Origin: Cryptomeria japonica
Taxonomy: Eukaryota; Streptophyta; Pinopsida; Cupressales; Cupressaceae
NCBI RefSeq assembly: GCF_030272615.1
Contig: NC_081415.1
Location: 366,243,667-366,307,666 of the forward strand
Reading direction: 5' to 3'
Length of the DNA: 64,000 nt
Shown here: one piece after another, positions 44,761-58,100 of the stretch
How positions within the stretch are numbered: the stretch's first letter is position 1
Layout of the letters: each line of letters begins with the position of its first letter
Made by a program: the position numbers and the translations under genes
Notes under the pieces: model-generated
Told to the model about the DNA's origin: nothing
The model's database searches: none
The model's input: only the letters and a program-made list of their open reading frames with translations

Positions 44761-46690
44761 AGCCTGGCCTCTTGTGACTTCATTGGCAGATTTGTTTTCT
44801 CCATTCCCCTTTATGATGATGACATTAACTTGTGACTCATATTCTTCAAGGTTATTTATCACGTTGTCATAAGCAAGAGTATAATTAACATGTTTGCCTT
44901 TGTCATCTTTTGATGTCTCACCCTTTTCATAATTCGAAGTGGGATCTGAAATGTTGTGTTTTTTTTGTTGGATTTGTGGCCATCCACAATTATCACACCA
45001 TTGTCTATCATGTCTTGGATGATGTGTTTTAACCTCATGCAATCATTGGCTTTATGCTCCCTGTGAAAATCATAATAGTGGTCATCGTTCCACCAAGAGG
45101 GTTTAACGTGTGGTTCAAAACCTCTTGACTCTGGTAGCATAATCATTTTGTTAGCAAGAAGAGTTTTGAATATCGATTCTAGGGGTTCCCCCAATGGTGT
45201 GAAATTTCTCCTTGGTTTACATGCAAATGGTTTTGCTTGGTTGTTGTCTGGTTTGGTGTTTTGGTTGTTGTTAGCGAAGGTGTTGGTTGATAAGTAGAAA
45301 GTGGGTTGCTTTGGCATAACATTGTGGGAATCAACAACTCCATCATTTACCACATTCTTGTTCCTCATCCAAAACTTTATTTTCCCATTGTTGGAGTTTT
45401 GTTGCTAGAGGAACCCTAGTTATCTTTGTTTAATTTGAGTTCCCCTTTCTCAACCATTTCTTCCTCAATTTGAATTGCATTTTCGATCAATTTATCAAAT
45501 GAGGGAGGAAATTGCATCTTCAATTGATATGTCATCTCACTAACCAAATTTCTTATGAAGATAGCCACCATTTATTTTCCTTGTATACTACGCGGGTACA
45601 TTGAGACTAATCTCTTTCATCTTTGTAGAAAAGTGAGGAATGGTTCTCCAATCTTTTTATTTGTGTTGCATAGATTTATCATTGTCACTTCATGTTCAAT
45701 GTTGTAGGAGTATTGCATGATGAATCTGTTTCCTAATTCTTCAAAATATCTAATGCCGACAGGTAGTTTAAAGAACCATTCCATGGCTTTTCCTCCTAGA
45801 CTCCTTAGGAATAGCCGCATCATGTATGTCTCACTATGTGTGAATTCCATGCTTATAGTACAGAATTCCCTTATATGATCTTGTGGATCCGAGTCACCCA
45901 TGTAGTTGTCATACTTGGGTAATTCACTATTTGGAGGGAATGGAATCATGTTGAGCCTCCTATCAAAGGATAAGGACATATGTCCTCCAATGGGTACCTT
46001 CGTATGGTAGTTCCACACTGCATGTCTTGGATTTGTTGTTGTAATGCTTGCATTTGTTGTGTGAGTATAGTAAGTGGGTTATTCTCATTGTTGTTATCGT
46101 GATCATTGGCATTATAGTTGTGTGTTCTTGGCTCTTCTCTTGTCTCATGGTGTTGTTGTGTTAACTTGTCCATATCAAAATCCTTGAGAATTTTAAAACC
46201 TTTTCTTGCTAGCATGAGGAAGTATTTTTCCTTGTCAGATTCTATGAGTTTTTCCATAAGTTTTTGGAAAACAGGATTTTGTTAGGCCTCTTGAATTAGG
46301 TCTTTAGTTATTTCATCCTCACTAGTATCTAGATGCATGGAAAAGGGGTTGCTTTTGAGCTCGAGTTGTAACCGACATACAAATGATTTGTCGAAAGACT
46401 CAATAAATGATTAGTTCTTGAGGCATTAATCCCAAGATGATTTTCCCACCTTGATTGAGAGATTGGGATAACCTTGATCTTTATTCCAAAGTGTGTGTTC
46501 TCAAAGGTTCTTCATCAAACTCATTTCCACAACCACTTAGATAATTATGATAGAGGTGTTTGCGGTTAATGTAAGGAAACTTCCTTTTCTTCAAGATTTG
46601 TTTTTTACTAGGCCTTTTCCTCTTCAAGTCTCTTTTTTGATGGAGCTTCTTCCTCTTCAAGTGATGAGGAATGGTGATGTATTCAAGGTA
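44761..46690 (-). pseudogene. C gag (right of Copia-B)
   Basis: 46257-45946: charged helix MEKLIESDKEKYFLMLARKG, then an Asn-rich stretch and QQMQALQQQIQDMQ. 46018-45617: the capsid-like domain with PFPPNSELPKYDNYMGDSDP and QDHIREFCTISMEF, then RLFLRSLGGKAMEWFFKLP and ELGNRFIMQYSYN, the classic plant gypsy gag core. 45368-44859: EPLESIFKTLLANKMIMLPE, then WWNDDHYYDFHREHKANDCM and RLKHIIQDMIDNG, equivalent to the Cys/His block of D with the first Cys as Tyr. 45042-44761: the linker ending EVTRGQAK at the Copia-B target. Several frameshifts separate the pieces. Upstream of about 46260 the sequence is Lys/Glu-rich and weakly supported. Confidence 0.87.
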
Positions 46691-46719
46691 GGGAGATCCA
46701 ATGAAGGATAGCCCATCCT

Positions 46720-48190
46720 TGCAGCCTAACACAAAAACCATGGAAGATATACCAATAACCAGTAACACAACACCAAAAATGGCAGAAAGAACAATCGGTA
46801 ACAACACAAAATACATAACCGGTAAACAATACGAATAAATCTTATTATAGTCCAAAGAATAACATATGCCACATGCTGGATCATAGCCCAGGATACAAAT
46901 AATGCTTACAACATAATTACAAGATCCGCAGATCATCCACATATCAAATCAGCCTCTGGAAATAGTTTGTCAGTTCTACTCTAATCCAGACCTCAGCCTT
47001 TCGGCCTCAGTCCACCAGATTAGAATCTCACTAGATCTATATCTTCACTAGATCTCTGAACTCTTTCTTCGATCTTCTAATTTTTTCCCCCTCAAATGAT
47101 TCACAAACTTCCATTTATACCATCTGCAAATAATTACAATTTGATCAAGTCGACCCAAAGACCAATTGGTTCATGAAACTTGTAATGGTAACATGTTAGC
47201 TCAAATCACTAAGAACAACTTCCAAAATGCATAAGACAATGTATGGTCCTCTGAGAACATCAGACATGGCACAAGAAATATAAATCAATGATCCGCAAGT
47301 TAGGAGGATCAACTGCAACCCAATCCAACTTTGCTCAACACATTGCCAGAATAACTGGTAAGAACATATCAACTGGGCCAATACCAGAATCGATAACTCA
47401 CCGAGATTAAATCCAAATGCCATGAAACTTGAACAGAACAAAGATGATAATCACAAGGGAATAAACCCAAAACCACAACGCTAAACTCTCAAACATGAAT
47501 AAATGCCACAATCTCAAGCAATTCCACTGAAAACTGCTCAACTGGTAAGAACTAGACTGGTTCTCTTGCATCATACTCTCTGGGTTAATTGAAAAGTGAG
47601 TCCCATCACTTGATCTAGTTCGGCAATCTATCAGTATGTACTTGCAACTTCCTCAGGGGGTTTGGCGATCTGACTACAACTTTTGGTTGCCTCTCCTCAG
47701 TGATCTACCAGTCCAAACTGTAGCCTACCTCAATCGGTGATTTTTTCAAGTCTCCACCCACTAATTGCCTCAAGCTCAAGCTCTAGGATCGGCGATCTAA
47801 CTGCGAACCTTTCTTTGCCTCACATTCAACAATTTGAACAAGTCTAGAATTTGCCTCAACTTCATCTCCAACCAACAATCAACACTCTATCCAATAATAG
47901 GTTCACAAACCAGCTCTGATACCACTTGATGCAGCCATAACCGGTAAATCCCTCAAAGAGAATCAACTGGCTTATGCAACAAGAGAAACACAATGAAAGA
48001 AGCAAGAAAACATAAGAAGATTACATAAATAGATCATATTAATATCTTAGAACTTCTGTCATTCATCCAACAATCATCATATAATCATCAAAGAACATCC
48101 AGTAATTAACTGGTTACATGCAGGCTATCAGCCAGATACAATCCAATATGGGACTCTAAGAATCAACCAGATCACAAAATGTGAATCTCA
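46720..48190 (-). mobile_element. E: short LTR-type element with primer site (TRIM-like), edges uncertain
   Basis: Two copies of a TGCAGCC edge, at 46720 and 47930. The second is preceded by CTCTGATACCACT (47914-47926), the reverse complement of an initiator-Met primer site AGTGGTATCAGAG, so an LTR ends at 47930 on the minus strand. A candidate target pair ATCCT lies at 46715-46719 and 48191-48195, after TCTCA. The leader 47550-47929 has no gag, and no pol was found, so the element would be short and non-autonomous. The two LTR-like arms differ a lot apart from the edge, a TATA-like word and spacing, so they may come from two related elements. The right edge is weak. Confidence 0.5.
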
Positions 48191-49559
48191 ATCCTTATAC
48201 TCAATTCTACTTCCTCTGCCCCTACAAATGATTACATAATAACATATTAATACCCACCAAAACATATCTGGGCTGACCTCATAATATCACATTTACCAAT
48301 GCAGGAAAATGAAATGTGTAAATAGGTCATCCCTCAGAATTAAATAAATCTTTCTAGAAAATAACAACCATGAAGTGTGGTTTAGTAGGAAGGTTGGCTG
48401 CATGCCAAAGAACATCTGACAAGACCCAAGATAGATCCATGCACCAAGAATCGCATTGGTAATGAAGGAAAACCAACCAATATTTCCAAGTGATTTATTA
48501 AGTTTCTTTAAGAATTGTCCCTCTCCTTTCAATAAGAACTTAAGACAATTGGCTATTTTACAAGGATATTGTGACAATATGGACACTCCTTCTTCACTTT
48601 GGGCTCTGCAAGACCTAGGCGGGTTAACCTATAGCAATACTCACAAATTTACAACATACTAGACCGGTATTGCTTTTAAAAGAGATAAATCTCAATGACA
48701 CAAGGTTAATACAAATAAACAACTCAGAATTGGCCCTAGTTTTCTTATTTCACAAGATATTATTAACTGAGAATTTAATTTATTATATAAACAATAGTAA
48801 AACGAAAAAACAATTGCTTAAAAGATATTGTGGTTGTTGAACAATCATATCATCAGACCAGTGTGTTATCCATAAGACTAGAGGCACATTTATGACAGAC
48901 TAACTAGAGTCACATTTAAATCCCTGAATATAAATGCCTTATAAATATATTCTATCACTGACCCCATGAATAATACTTAAACAATCGTATAACTATTCCT
49001 CAATTCTTGTAATGTATTAACATAATTTAATTTCTTCCTTAAAGAAAAGTTAAGTATTACATCACACATCTAAAGAAAACCCATAGAGATAGTACCATTT
49101 TTCCTTAACAAATGAAAGCATACAATTGAGAAACAACAAATATGGGACAATTCAATAGAATATTTCCATTAATCTCTATATGTGCAACAATTTCATATGT
49201 TAGGAAAAGATATCTCTGTATCAACAAAAACCCTCCTAAATCGCTTCCATATTATATTTTTTAGAACCCCTCAAAAATTCCATGGATTCCCTTTTATAAA
49301 AACAAGGGAGCAACAAATCTTTCAGCCAATACCATGCCACATGTCACTATCTAGCTTTCTCGTCAAGGAATAAAGCATAACAGTTATCTCGAGGAAAAAC
49401 CAAGGATGAAGAATACCATAACAAACTATAATTCTGAATGAATCACTACCTTTTTATAGTTATAACCTCTTTGACAAGTCATGTTAGAAACAAGAGGCAG
49501 TTTGATTAAATTGCAACGTAGTTCATGAAAATGAAAGAAAACCTCCAGTTGGCAAGACT
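48191..49559. other. Unassigned sequence
   Basis: No recognised element. The minus frame 48586-48293 (97 codons, hydrophobic, with NIGWFSFITNAILGAWIYLG) is unsupported by any known block. The rest is AT-rich with short chance frames. Confidence 0.4.
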
Positions 49560-51750
49560 ACCTCTCATGACTCACTTCTCTCTAGAAAAGAAGCTTTGAC
49601 AAGAATCCATGTGTGCATTATATGAAGGGGTCACTAAGGTAGCATTTTCTTTATTCAAGATTCTGGCGCTATACTCCTATTCGTACAAGCCACTTATCTC
49701 TAACTACAAATTTTTCACCACCCTATCAGCATCATCCAGAACTTTATCTAGCACCTTGTGGAAAAGGAAATTTCCAAGCTCTATCTTCCACTCTTGTTAT
49801 GTCCTAAGTTCTTCACCTTCTTTTATGAATGGAGGGAGGGGAGTGCCTTGTAATTTAGAAAATATTTTCAAAGCTTGTGCAATAGATCCATGATATATAC
49901 AATGATTACCTAACAATTATTTAGCCTCAGATAATGTGGGATTTAATTCATTTAGCATGTCTGTCCATACTTGAGAATCTTGACCACCAACAGACTCAAT
50001 AAACTCATAAATATGGTAGATTAGTTGTTTCTTTTAAAACAAATGCCACATGGTAAGTTTTAACTAAATCTCTACTTCCCATTGCCTCTACATAACATGG
50101 AATAACTCTTGATATCTTGTCCATGTAACCTATAATTAGGGCAATATCTATTCAAACTTTCTCTTGACATAACTTTGGGCCCATGTGAACTTATTCATTC
50201 TGAGATCTTTCTTCAAATACATTACCTCCTGTTGCAAGTTCAACACTTGCTTCTCATCCTCCTCTCTTTTATTTATTTCACATATGAGTTGGTTTGTAAC
50301 TTGGAAATGGTGTTCTCATCCTCCAACAACAGACCTTTTCCTTTTGAAGCTCCTAGTGATTCTCTTAACTCAATATTTTCCTAAGTAATATGTGCAATTA
50401 TTTCATACGATTCCTCAACCTTGGCCTGAGTAAATAGGGCAATATTCACATTTAATTAGGCTACATCACTAGCAGGGATATCCTTAAGCCTATAAACCAT
50501 AAATAGTCCCATTATTTCATTCATATCACTAATCAATTTTGGTCTTTGTCCCTCAGGATACATGCACCACGTGGAAAGAGTCTTATCAGAAGGTCTAAAC
50601 TTTGAACCAAAACAAATCTTATCATAGCCTTCATCTTGAGATTGCATTCAAATTTTTGATCTCTTCTTAGATTATCAATAACAATAATGGAAGATAAATC
50701 CATCTCAGGGATAATCAAACATCCACATTCCGTAATCAATTGTCTCCCATTTTTAGGTATCATTTGACCAAATTCTTCCTTGAGCTCTTCGTAGAACTTC
50801 TTATTACATTCATCTCCTTTCTCATTAGGGATTTCTCTCAGTCCCTAGCAATCTCTCTTCCTTTCCACTTGTACAAAAGTAATTTAAATTCTTGAGAATG
50901 AATGAATTTATCATCAGATAGAAAAGATTTTGACGCTTTTCTTCTCACATCTTCTATCAGATAGTTGCTTATTTTAATCATATCATTCATTATTCTCATC
51001 AGGTAGAATGTAAGGTTGCAACCTTACTTCCTGGGTCAATTCCACCTCCTCTTGTTGTTTTCTTGTACCTTCACCCTTTTGAGATAAATCAGCACATGAA
51101 GATGGTGTTGGAGACTTTTGGCTAAAGGGAAAGCTCAACTAGTCCTCCCACGACAAATGTTGATGGACTTGGATATGGCGGGTAAGAATGGATAAGTTAG
51201 ATAAAATAATAGGGGCATTCTGAATAATATTCTCCATCCTTACTACCCTATTGAACTCATCTAGAAAAAGTCCTTCATAAGAAGGGTCTTCAATCCTTTT
51301 CCTACTTTCAATCTTTTGTAGTTTGAAGTGCATTGATCTTCTTGTCTGCACCTCTTCATAGGAACTACAGTTCCTCATTAATTCCTCTTTTAGTTCAAAA
51401 TCACGTTGAACCCTCCCCAATGTCATTTCCCTTTTAGTAGAAGTATAATACCCTTCTGGGTCAAATTCCTGGCCTTCAATCCAAGTGGCAAATGAAAAGA
51501 CATAAGCAATTGAACCAAAACCTTTATTTGAATTAATTTTAAAATTACCAATTTTGAGACACATGGGAAAAAAGGATCCCTTTTGACTAATCCTAAAAGG
51601 ATCTGAGGATTCATACATTTGCCACACAATCTCTAAAGAAGCCAATCTATTTGGAACTATAAATGGTAAAATATGTGGCATTCTCTGGAATCCATACACC
51701 CTAATGTATGTATATTGCTCATCCAGATACTAGTCATCCCAATTATGGTT
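49560..51750 (-). pseudogene. G: decayed copy of the unrecognised L family
   Basis: Not a known family to me. 51750-51139 reads HNW-D then RVYGFQRMPHILPFIVP and KGSFFPMCLKIGNF. 50790-50533 reads EELKEEFGQMIPKNGRQLIT and CGCLIIPEMDLSSIIVID. 50647-50456 reads KICFGSKFRPSDKTLSTW and YPEGQRPKLISDMNEIMG. All three are collinear with L (about 57671-57300, 56560-56400 and 56380-56200). A coiled-coil tail follows (about 50180-50300), and less certain coding sequence reaches 49600. It has many stops and frameshifts. The upstream half is missing because element F was inserted at 51755; its continuation should lie right of F, outside the window. Confidence 0.65.
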
Positions 51751-51755
51751 AATAC

Positions 51756-52861
51756 TGATAGACTTATAAAGAATTGAGAGGGGGGGTGAATCAGTGATAG
51801 CAAAAACAATACTACTTTAAACACTGCCTGGTTGAGATACTTAACAAGTTTACTAAATACTATGCATGAAATCCAAAATGATATTAAAGCATCCACAATA
51901 AGTAAAATATCCACCATAACAAAGAGTTTATACGTGGAAAACCCAAATGGGAAAAACCACGGTGAGATGGGACTCACAAGTTAACTATCTGCAGTAATAG
52001 GTAACTGGTCGGTTAAGGTCTACAAAAGTACTCTGCTAGGAGCGAATCCTGTTAAAGATCTCATATCTCTATTAGGAGCTATACCCTATTTAAGGTAGTA
52101 CCCTATTAGGAGTAACCTCAGTAGAGGATTTTAGAATCCAAACTAATGGATCACCTTGTTAAAGGATTTGTACAATGAAAGCTTGTTAGAGCTTACCCGG
52201 TTAGGGGATTTGATTGTTGTAGTGATTAGAAAACAATAGGTGGTATGATCTAGAAGTAGCACAACTTGCTTGAATAGATCCTCTTCTGCTCAATCAAAAC
52301 TGCATCACCAACATATTTTGTAATGCCTTCCACAACTTAACACTTCTATCTCGCATCATATCATATCATCAAAATAGTTCATCATAATGTTATTATATAG
52401 ATATTAGATTTCATGTCATCTTAGAAATTATATCACAATTTCCTAGGTCCAGTGTATCTGGACAATCTAACATAACTCATCACAAATTACTGCCAAAATT
52501 TATTGGTTAGAGGTAGCTCATCACGATCGGTGATAACTCGTCACACAATCAATGAATATTGGTTGGAATACCAATACCGGTTAGAGTTAACCACTATCAA
52601 CATGTAAACTGATTGTCCTCCATTTGCTTCTTTGATGGTCTCCACTGAATCTCCAAGTTGGTGTCAAGTCATTCCTGCATATACCGGTTTGACACTCTGT
52701 AAACCATCATAAACTAAACTTCCAATACTAGTTGCAATACACTTTAGAAGTAATACCAGTTTGTCTTAACTAAGATGACAATGTGAACATATGCATGTGT
52801 GTACATGTTCCATCAATGACAACAAATGAAGTCATTCATTATAATCATCATCAAGCCAACA
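51756..52861 (-). repeat. F 3' LTR
   Basis: 1106 bp, plus-strand ends TGATAGACTTATAAAG and TCAAGCCAACA. It shares with Copia-A and B the GGGGGGGTGAATCAGTG block near one end, the GGAAAAACCACGGTGAGATGGG block, and the PPT-LTR junction AGATTGTTGG on the minus strand. Left flank AATAC (51751-51755) is the predicted target copy. No gene. Confidence 0.82.
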
Positions 52862-53055
52862 ATCTCCCCCTTTGGCATTGATAGCAACACTTAGAAAATT
52901 TTATAACTTTACAACTAAGTGTGCTACAAAAATTGTACACATATTTCTACTCCCCCTTTGACAACAATGCCAAATTGAAAAGTAATATATATATATATAG
53001 CAAAATTTGCATCAAAAGTTTACATATACAAAAATTTAAAAGTCTCTATTAAGGA
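52862..53055 (-). other. F polypurine tract and 3' untranslated region
   Basis: ATCTCCCCCTTTGG at 52862-52875 is the reverse complement of CCAAAGGGGGAGAT. A second CTCCCCCTTTG lies at 52951-52961. An (AT)n run lies at 52989-53000. No coding sequence. Confidence 0.85.
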
Positions 53056-54330
53056 GTGTTCACTTCAATTTTCAAGAAAATATTACTGAAAGTAAGCTTC
53101 ATTTGAGAAAAATCACTTTCTCGTGTTTCCAATAAGGTTTCAGTAATCTCTATAGTGGTCATGACCTATGCAGAAAATTCTTCCATTGCATCAACTATAC
53201 TCATCTCTGGAGTAGCTAAAACTTCTTTTGCATTCTTATAAGCTCGTTGTAGGATGTCCACTTTAGGTTTCAATAAGTTCTTTAACTCCTTCAGGGATCG
53301 AAGTCTCTTTGCATGTTCAAAATCATACGAATCTAACTGATTTTACAAATCATCAACAAATTTGCCAAAAGCTAAGACTGAATCCCGTAAAGGTATGTAG
53401 ACATTACATATCTTTTCCAGTTCCATTTTTGTCTCTTGTCACCTCTTAACAAAATCAGTATAGAAAAATGAAACATTGGGTGTGTAGGCAAGAATTCTGC
53501 CTCTGGTTTTAATAGCTTTTCTCAAAAGATCTTTGTTCAGGGATAAAGTAATCTTCCCTGTATCAATATATTTCATTATATGTTCACCTCTTTTCTTCCT
53601 GTAGTTTTTCTCAGCCAAAGTCTAAGCTACTTCCTCAAGGGACTTGAGTTGGTCAGAGGAATCAGCAACCGGCCAAGTTTTCCAATTGAAGTTTTCAAAT
53701 TCCCTATAGTAGTCTCTGGTAGAAGACTAGACAAAATCTCCACAGTAGTTTGGGAAGGTTTCTACTTCCTTCCTTTGTTCCTCAAGTCTCTTCTTTTGAG
53801 CCCTGGATTGCATCACAATTACAATCTCCATTAGTTTTGATGTGCTCATATTCTCTACATCTATAGGCCCTTTGATGCCTAATGAGTCATCATCATCATC
53901 ATCATTATGCTGCTTAACTAATGCCTTTTCTTGTTCAACATATTTCTCCTCCTCAATTTTCTTTTGCTCTTTGTCCTTTTCTTGCTCAGAGGTCTTCTCT
54001 TCAACTTTTTTTGTAGGATTCTCCTGAGTAGCATGTGAAACCTGTGGGAGTTGTGCTTTCACTTATTGATCTTTTATCGGTTGGGGTGGAATATCCACAC
54101 TTGGTTGAGTCGCCGGTACATCCACTGTTTTATCCTGTAAAATAGAAATAATCAGTGGCTGCTTATCTGGTTCAATAATATTCCTAGATAGATCAATGGT
54201 ATTTTGTATGTCATCAACAAAGATCACTGGTTCAGAAGTAGTGTCACCCTTGTTGTTCTCAAATTTTGATTTCCCCCAATCCTCTCTGTTGATAACTTTG
54301 TTTGCATATGAAGAGGACAAGAAGAAAATA
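53056..54330 (-). pseudogene. Frame M: unrecognised acidic, Lys/Glu-rich protein
   Basis: Minus-strand frame of about 420 codons, in one phase apart from stops. N-terminal: VINREDWGKSKFENN, TSEPVIFVDDIQNTIDLSRN, Pro-rich PATQPSVDIPPQPIKD. Middle: a highly charged coiled coil (EEKTSEQEKDKEQKKIEEEK) and a six-Asp run encoded by ATCATC repeats on the plus strand. C-terminal: MSTSKLMEIVIVMQSRAQKK, KRGEHIMKYIDTGKITLSLN, KAIKTRGRILAYTPNVSFFY, RLRSLKELKNLLKPKVDILQ. Stops at 54063-54065 (TAA) and 53727-53729 (TAG) fit lost Gln codons; others follow near 53630 and 53430. It lies just before the F polypurine tract. Function unknown. It may be the C-terminal half of a longer frame with K. Confidence 0.55.
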
Positions 54331-54365
54331 GAATTTGAGAATAACATATAACAAGGTTTTAGCAA

Positions 54366-55192
54366 AACCTTCTACACTTTGAACTTATCCAAAGCTCAGG
54401 TGGGTATACCTTTTGTGAATGCTTTCACACTTTTAAATTGAGATCCACAGTAAACCAATGCTAAAAATATATGAACCTCATCACCTCAATAATACTTGAA
54501 ATATTAAAAGAAAACATGCGTTAATTTTTAGTTTTGACCTCCAAGAAAGATAGAAAAAACTCCACAATTGCTACCAGTGCCTTATCCAGGGTATAGAGTC
54601 ACCCAAGTTAAACAAGAGTTCTGAACCTGAACATTCTCATACATTTTATCACTTTGTCTTTCATTAACCCTATACATGCTTGACAGATATATAAGTTCTT
54701 TCCCTTTAAACTAAAACCATTTATCAAATTCAAAAGCAACAAATAATTGATTTACTAACAAAGATATTTCACACATATTTAATTCCTCTCCTGAAGAGAA
54801 AAGCCAGAAACATATCTATAAGATTGCCTTACAATCCATATTCAATTGAATAACCCTAAATTATTCAAATGAAACCAACAAACTAATGAATGCACACCAG
54901 AAGACAACAGAGATGTAGGCCCAAAAAGCTTTGATCTATATATTAATATTTATTTTTGAGAAATCTTACATAACTCAAGGTAATTTTGAAATAACCAGAA
55001 AACCCTAGATATATTTCAGAAGAGTTTCTTTACAAATTCTTGTGATGTTCTATCCTTAAGTCCTGGTATCCATTTATAATAATATGGATGCAAAACAAGC
55101 TTCGGACTTTCATAAGAATAGTTTGTTACAACTCTAATTTTCTTCAAAAAGAAGTTACAAGTCGTTTTCAATCCTAGCGGCTTTCAAGTTTG
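54366..55192. other. Spacer between frames L and M
   Basis: AT-rich, no supported frame on either strand. Nothing recognised. Confidence 0.55.
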
Positions 55193-58100
55193 TTATTCCG
55201 CTGCAACATCTTCTTGAACCTCCGCTTCTTGCACTCCATACTTTCTTTTCCATTCTTGGAACACGTCATCACCTGGCCAGGAGAAGCTAACAATTTTCTT
55301 CTTTAACTTACTCAATCTTTTCCATGTGTTTCTTAGTTGGTTAACCTCTGTCTCTAAAAAACCATAAAGTGATTTCATTTTCTCAATTTCTTCAATGGTC
55401 CAAATAAATAAAGATGTGTCATCTGAATTGATGACTTCATTTATTTGTTGGGCCAAGTTATGTCCTAGCTCATCAAGCCATACCTATTTATCTTTCAACT
55501 AATTTGGACTAACAAAACCCCCAGGAAACAATTCAAACTTATGGTCAACATATTCCTTTCGGTATAAGTTGGCCTTTCTCTTTACACTAGCTCTTCCTTC
55601 TGGTAACTTAGTCATGCCTTTTACTAACTCACAAGTGGATTTGACATTGGCATCAGCCTCTGCCTCTTCATGAGATGAACACATAAGTTCCAACTCCACT
55701 TCCCTAAGCATCCACTTATTCAAAATTGGCTCTAGAGTAGCCTTATCTTCTTTCAAATCAGTCAATATGCTCACAATTCTTTTCATAAAAATGTACACAA
55801 TGGAAGCCCTGATCGTGTCAGCAAATTTCAAGATTGTGCCTCTGACATTTTCTTCATATTTACTTGCAAACAGGGCCTGAGCCTGTTTTAACTTTTGCAA
55901 TTCATCTTGTATGGTTTCAGTTGCTTGAAAACCAGAGGTCATAGGAGAAGGGGGAAATTCAATGATGGGACTGGTGGGTGGAGGTCTTGCTAGAGAAGAG
56001 GTGATCATTAGGGTAGAAGATTCACCTCTCTGGTATTGCCCCACCAATTGACTCTTTAATTTGGCAATGATACTATCCCTGGTGGCTATCTCCCCTTTGG
56101 CCTCATTATAATCCTTTAAAATTGTCTCTTGTTTTACCTAGAGATCAGCCTTCTCCTTAGCTTCCTTCTCAACCACGGCCACACTAATTTTGTTGTTTCT
56201 AGAACTGTTGTGGCAGCTTTACCACCCTTTTGTCCTGCACTCTCTTCACAATCATACCTCCAAGGTAGCTAGACTCTAAAGTGTCCTCCTTTCTTCTGCT
56301 CCCATCCCTCCTTAGGGACCACATGACCAAAGCATCATTGTCCTTGTTGAATGTCACTCCTTCTACGGGCTTGGTTTCTTTCCTTACTGCTTCAAGCACT
56401 AAGGCATCTGCTATGTCCCACTTAGGAAGAATTAGCACACCAGCTTTTGCTACCATTTCTCTCCCCTGCTCAGGAGTGATGGTTTTGAACTCTGCCATCA
56501 TTTCTTGTTTCACTTCCTCCTCCACTGCAGTTGCATCTTTATGGGGTTGTTCATTCTTCCTCTTCTCACATCTTTCTTTGAATTGTTCAATATGTTGCCT
56601 CCAAACGAATTGCATAAAAGATCTTGTTGTAACAAAATTATTATTAGCTAGAAACTCTTCACTGGCCTATTTGATGGCAGGGCCTAACTCTTTTCCTTTA
56701 AACTCATCTGCAGTCAAGTTCATTTCAGCACTCAGTGGCTCTTCAGGCATTCCTTCTTGTGTTTCTTCATAAGTATAGGCAATCTCCCTGAGACTTCCTA
56801 ATTGCAACAATTTCTCAGCCACTGCATGTTCATCTCCCACATGGATTGGGGATTGGGATGGAGAGTATAAAGGCTCACCAGTTTGTATCTCTTTTCCCAC
56901 CCTTTGCCTTTTAGGGGAATCTTGGATTTCAACCACATCTTCTATTGGTCTTTTCCCTTTTGAAGTGGAAGACTCACCTCTGACTGGCACTAGCACACTG
57001 TACTTTGGCCTTTTGTGCATCACATATTCACCTGGACGGATGGCCTTGGAAAAGGAAGGCTTGGCTAAAACCAACTTAGCCTTTTCAAGATCATTTCTCA
57101 TTATAGCTTCCCTCTTCTCCTTTAAGGTTTGCATTAAGTCTTCAAAATAAAGAATCAAGAATTTAGTTTTTTCCTCAAAGGGAGTAAAACAAGACAAAGG
57201 GTCATAACTGCTATCAAATTGGTGGATAAAATCAAGAGCCCTTTTGTATGCTATCCACTTTTCCTTTCTTAATTCTTGTTCAAGGTTGAATTCATTTCTG
57301 ATCAAATCCTTAGGAAAATGGAACTGGTGTGGTCTGCCTTTACATACAGCTCTCCTTTTGAACATGCCATTAAAGAAATCTTCAAGGTCAACAAACCTTG
57401 ACACTACAGTAGACAACCTGTAGGGTTGAAAGAAATCATCAAAATGTTTCCAACCACCCTTGGTGATTACAAATTGATGTGCAATGGTGATAGTTGGGAA
57501 AATTGTCCCTTTCCCCCTATTTGTTAGTTTTGCCTCTTGCAAATGTCCTATTTGTCTTAGGACCTCTGCAATTCTTATCTTCAATGGAACTTGATAGGGG
57601 AGAAAATATGGAGTACCTCTGAAACCATAAACTCTAAACACAATAGAGATAGGGTATAAATATATATCACCCTAGTTGTGAACAATCTTGGTATCTTCAG
57701 CGAATTCCTTAGGCCTAAGGAACTCTAAGAGAGCCTTAGGGATCCTAGGGTTTTGTGGGCACAAAAGGATCCTAAGCCTAGATGAAAAACATCTATCAAA
57801 CTTCAAGTAACTTTCATCCTCCCTATCCCAAGATAAAATTGTGCTCCACAATTGAACAGGTGTCTCCTCACCATCCTTCTCCTTAACCAAGTCCATTTCC
57901 TTAGCAAAATAATCAGCACCTTTGAATAAAAACATGTGCATAATAAGAGAATACCACCCACAAGGTCTATCTACCTTAGCATTTTTTATCCCCATCAACC
58001 CTTCATGAATGGCATCAGTAAGATAAGGTGCAAAGTCAAAGGTTACTACCAGAGATGGGTTCAAGATTTGTGCTAACATAAGCATATAGTGGGTTGGCAT

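Larger units (their letters stand above)
24881..46719 (-). mobile_element. C: Ty3/gypsy element (same family as D), interrupted by Copia-B
   Basis: Minus-strand element whose gag-protease frame is cut by Copia-B with target duplication ACCTT (26815-26819 and 44756-44760). Reading across the join after removing one copy keeps phase. The right part (44761-46690) is gag; the left part (26819-24959) is the gag end, protease and acidic linker. RT, RNase H and integrase are absent: the left end stops at 24880 against the LTR. Gag and protease blocks are collinear with D, so C and D belong to one family. Confidence 0.85.

Noticed and set aside
46481-46942. 153-codon minus frame with Cys/Tyr-rich start and Lys-rich end
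   Set aside because: Crosses the probable junction between element E and C at 46720, so it joins unrelated sequences.
56281-56772. 163-codon plus-strand frame
   Set aside because: Antisense of frame L, whose minus-strand reading is collinear with G.
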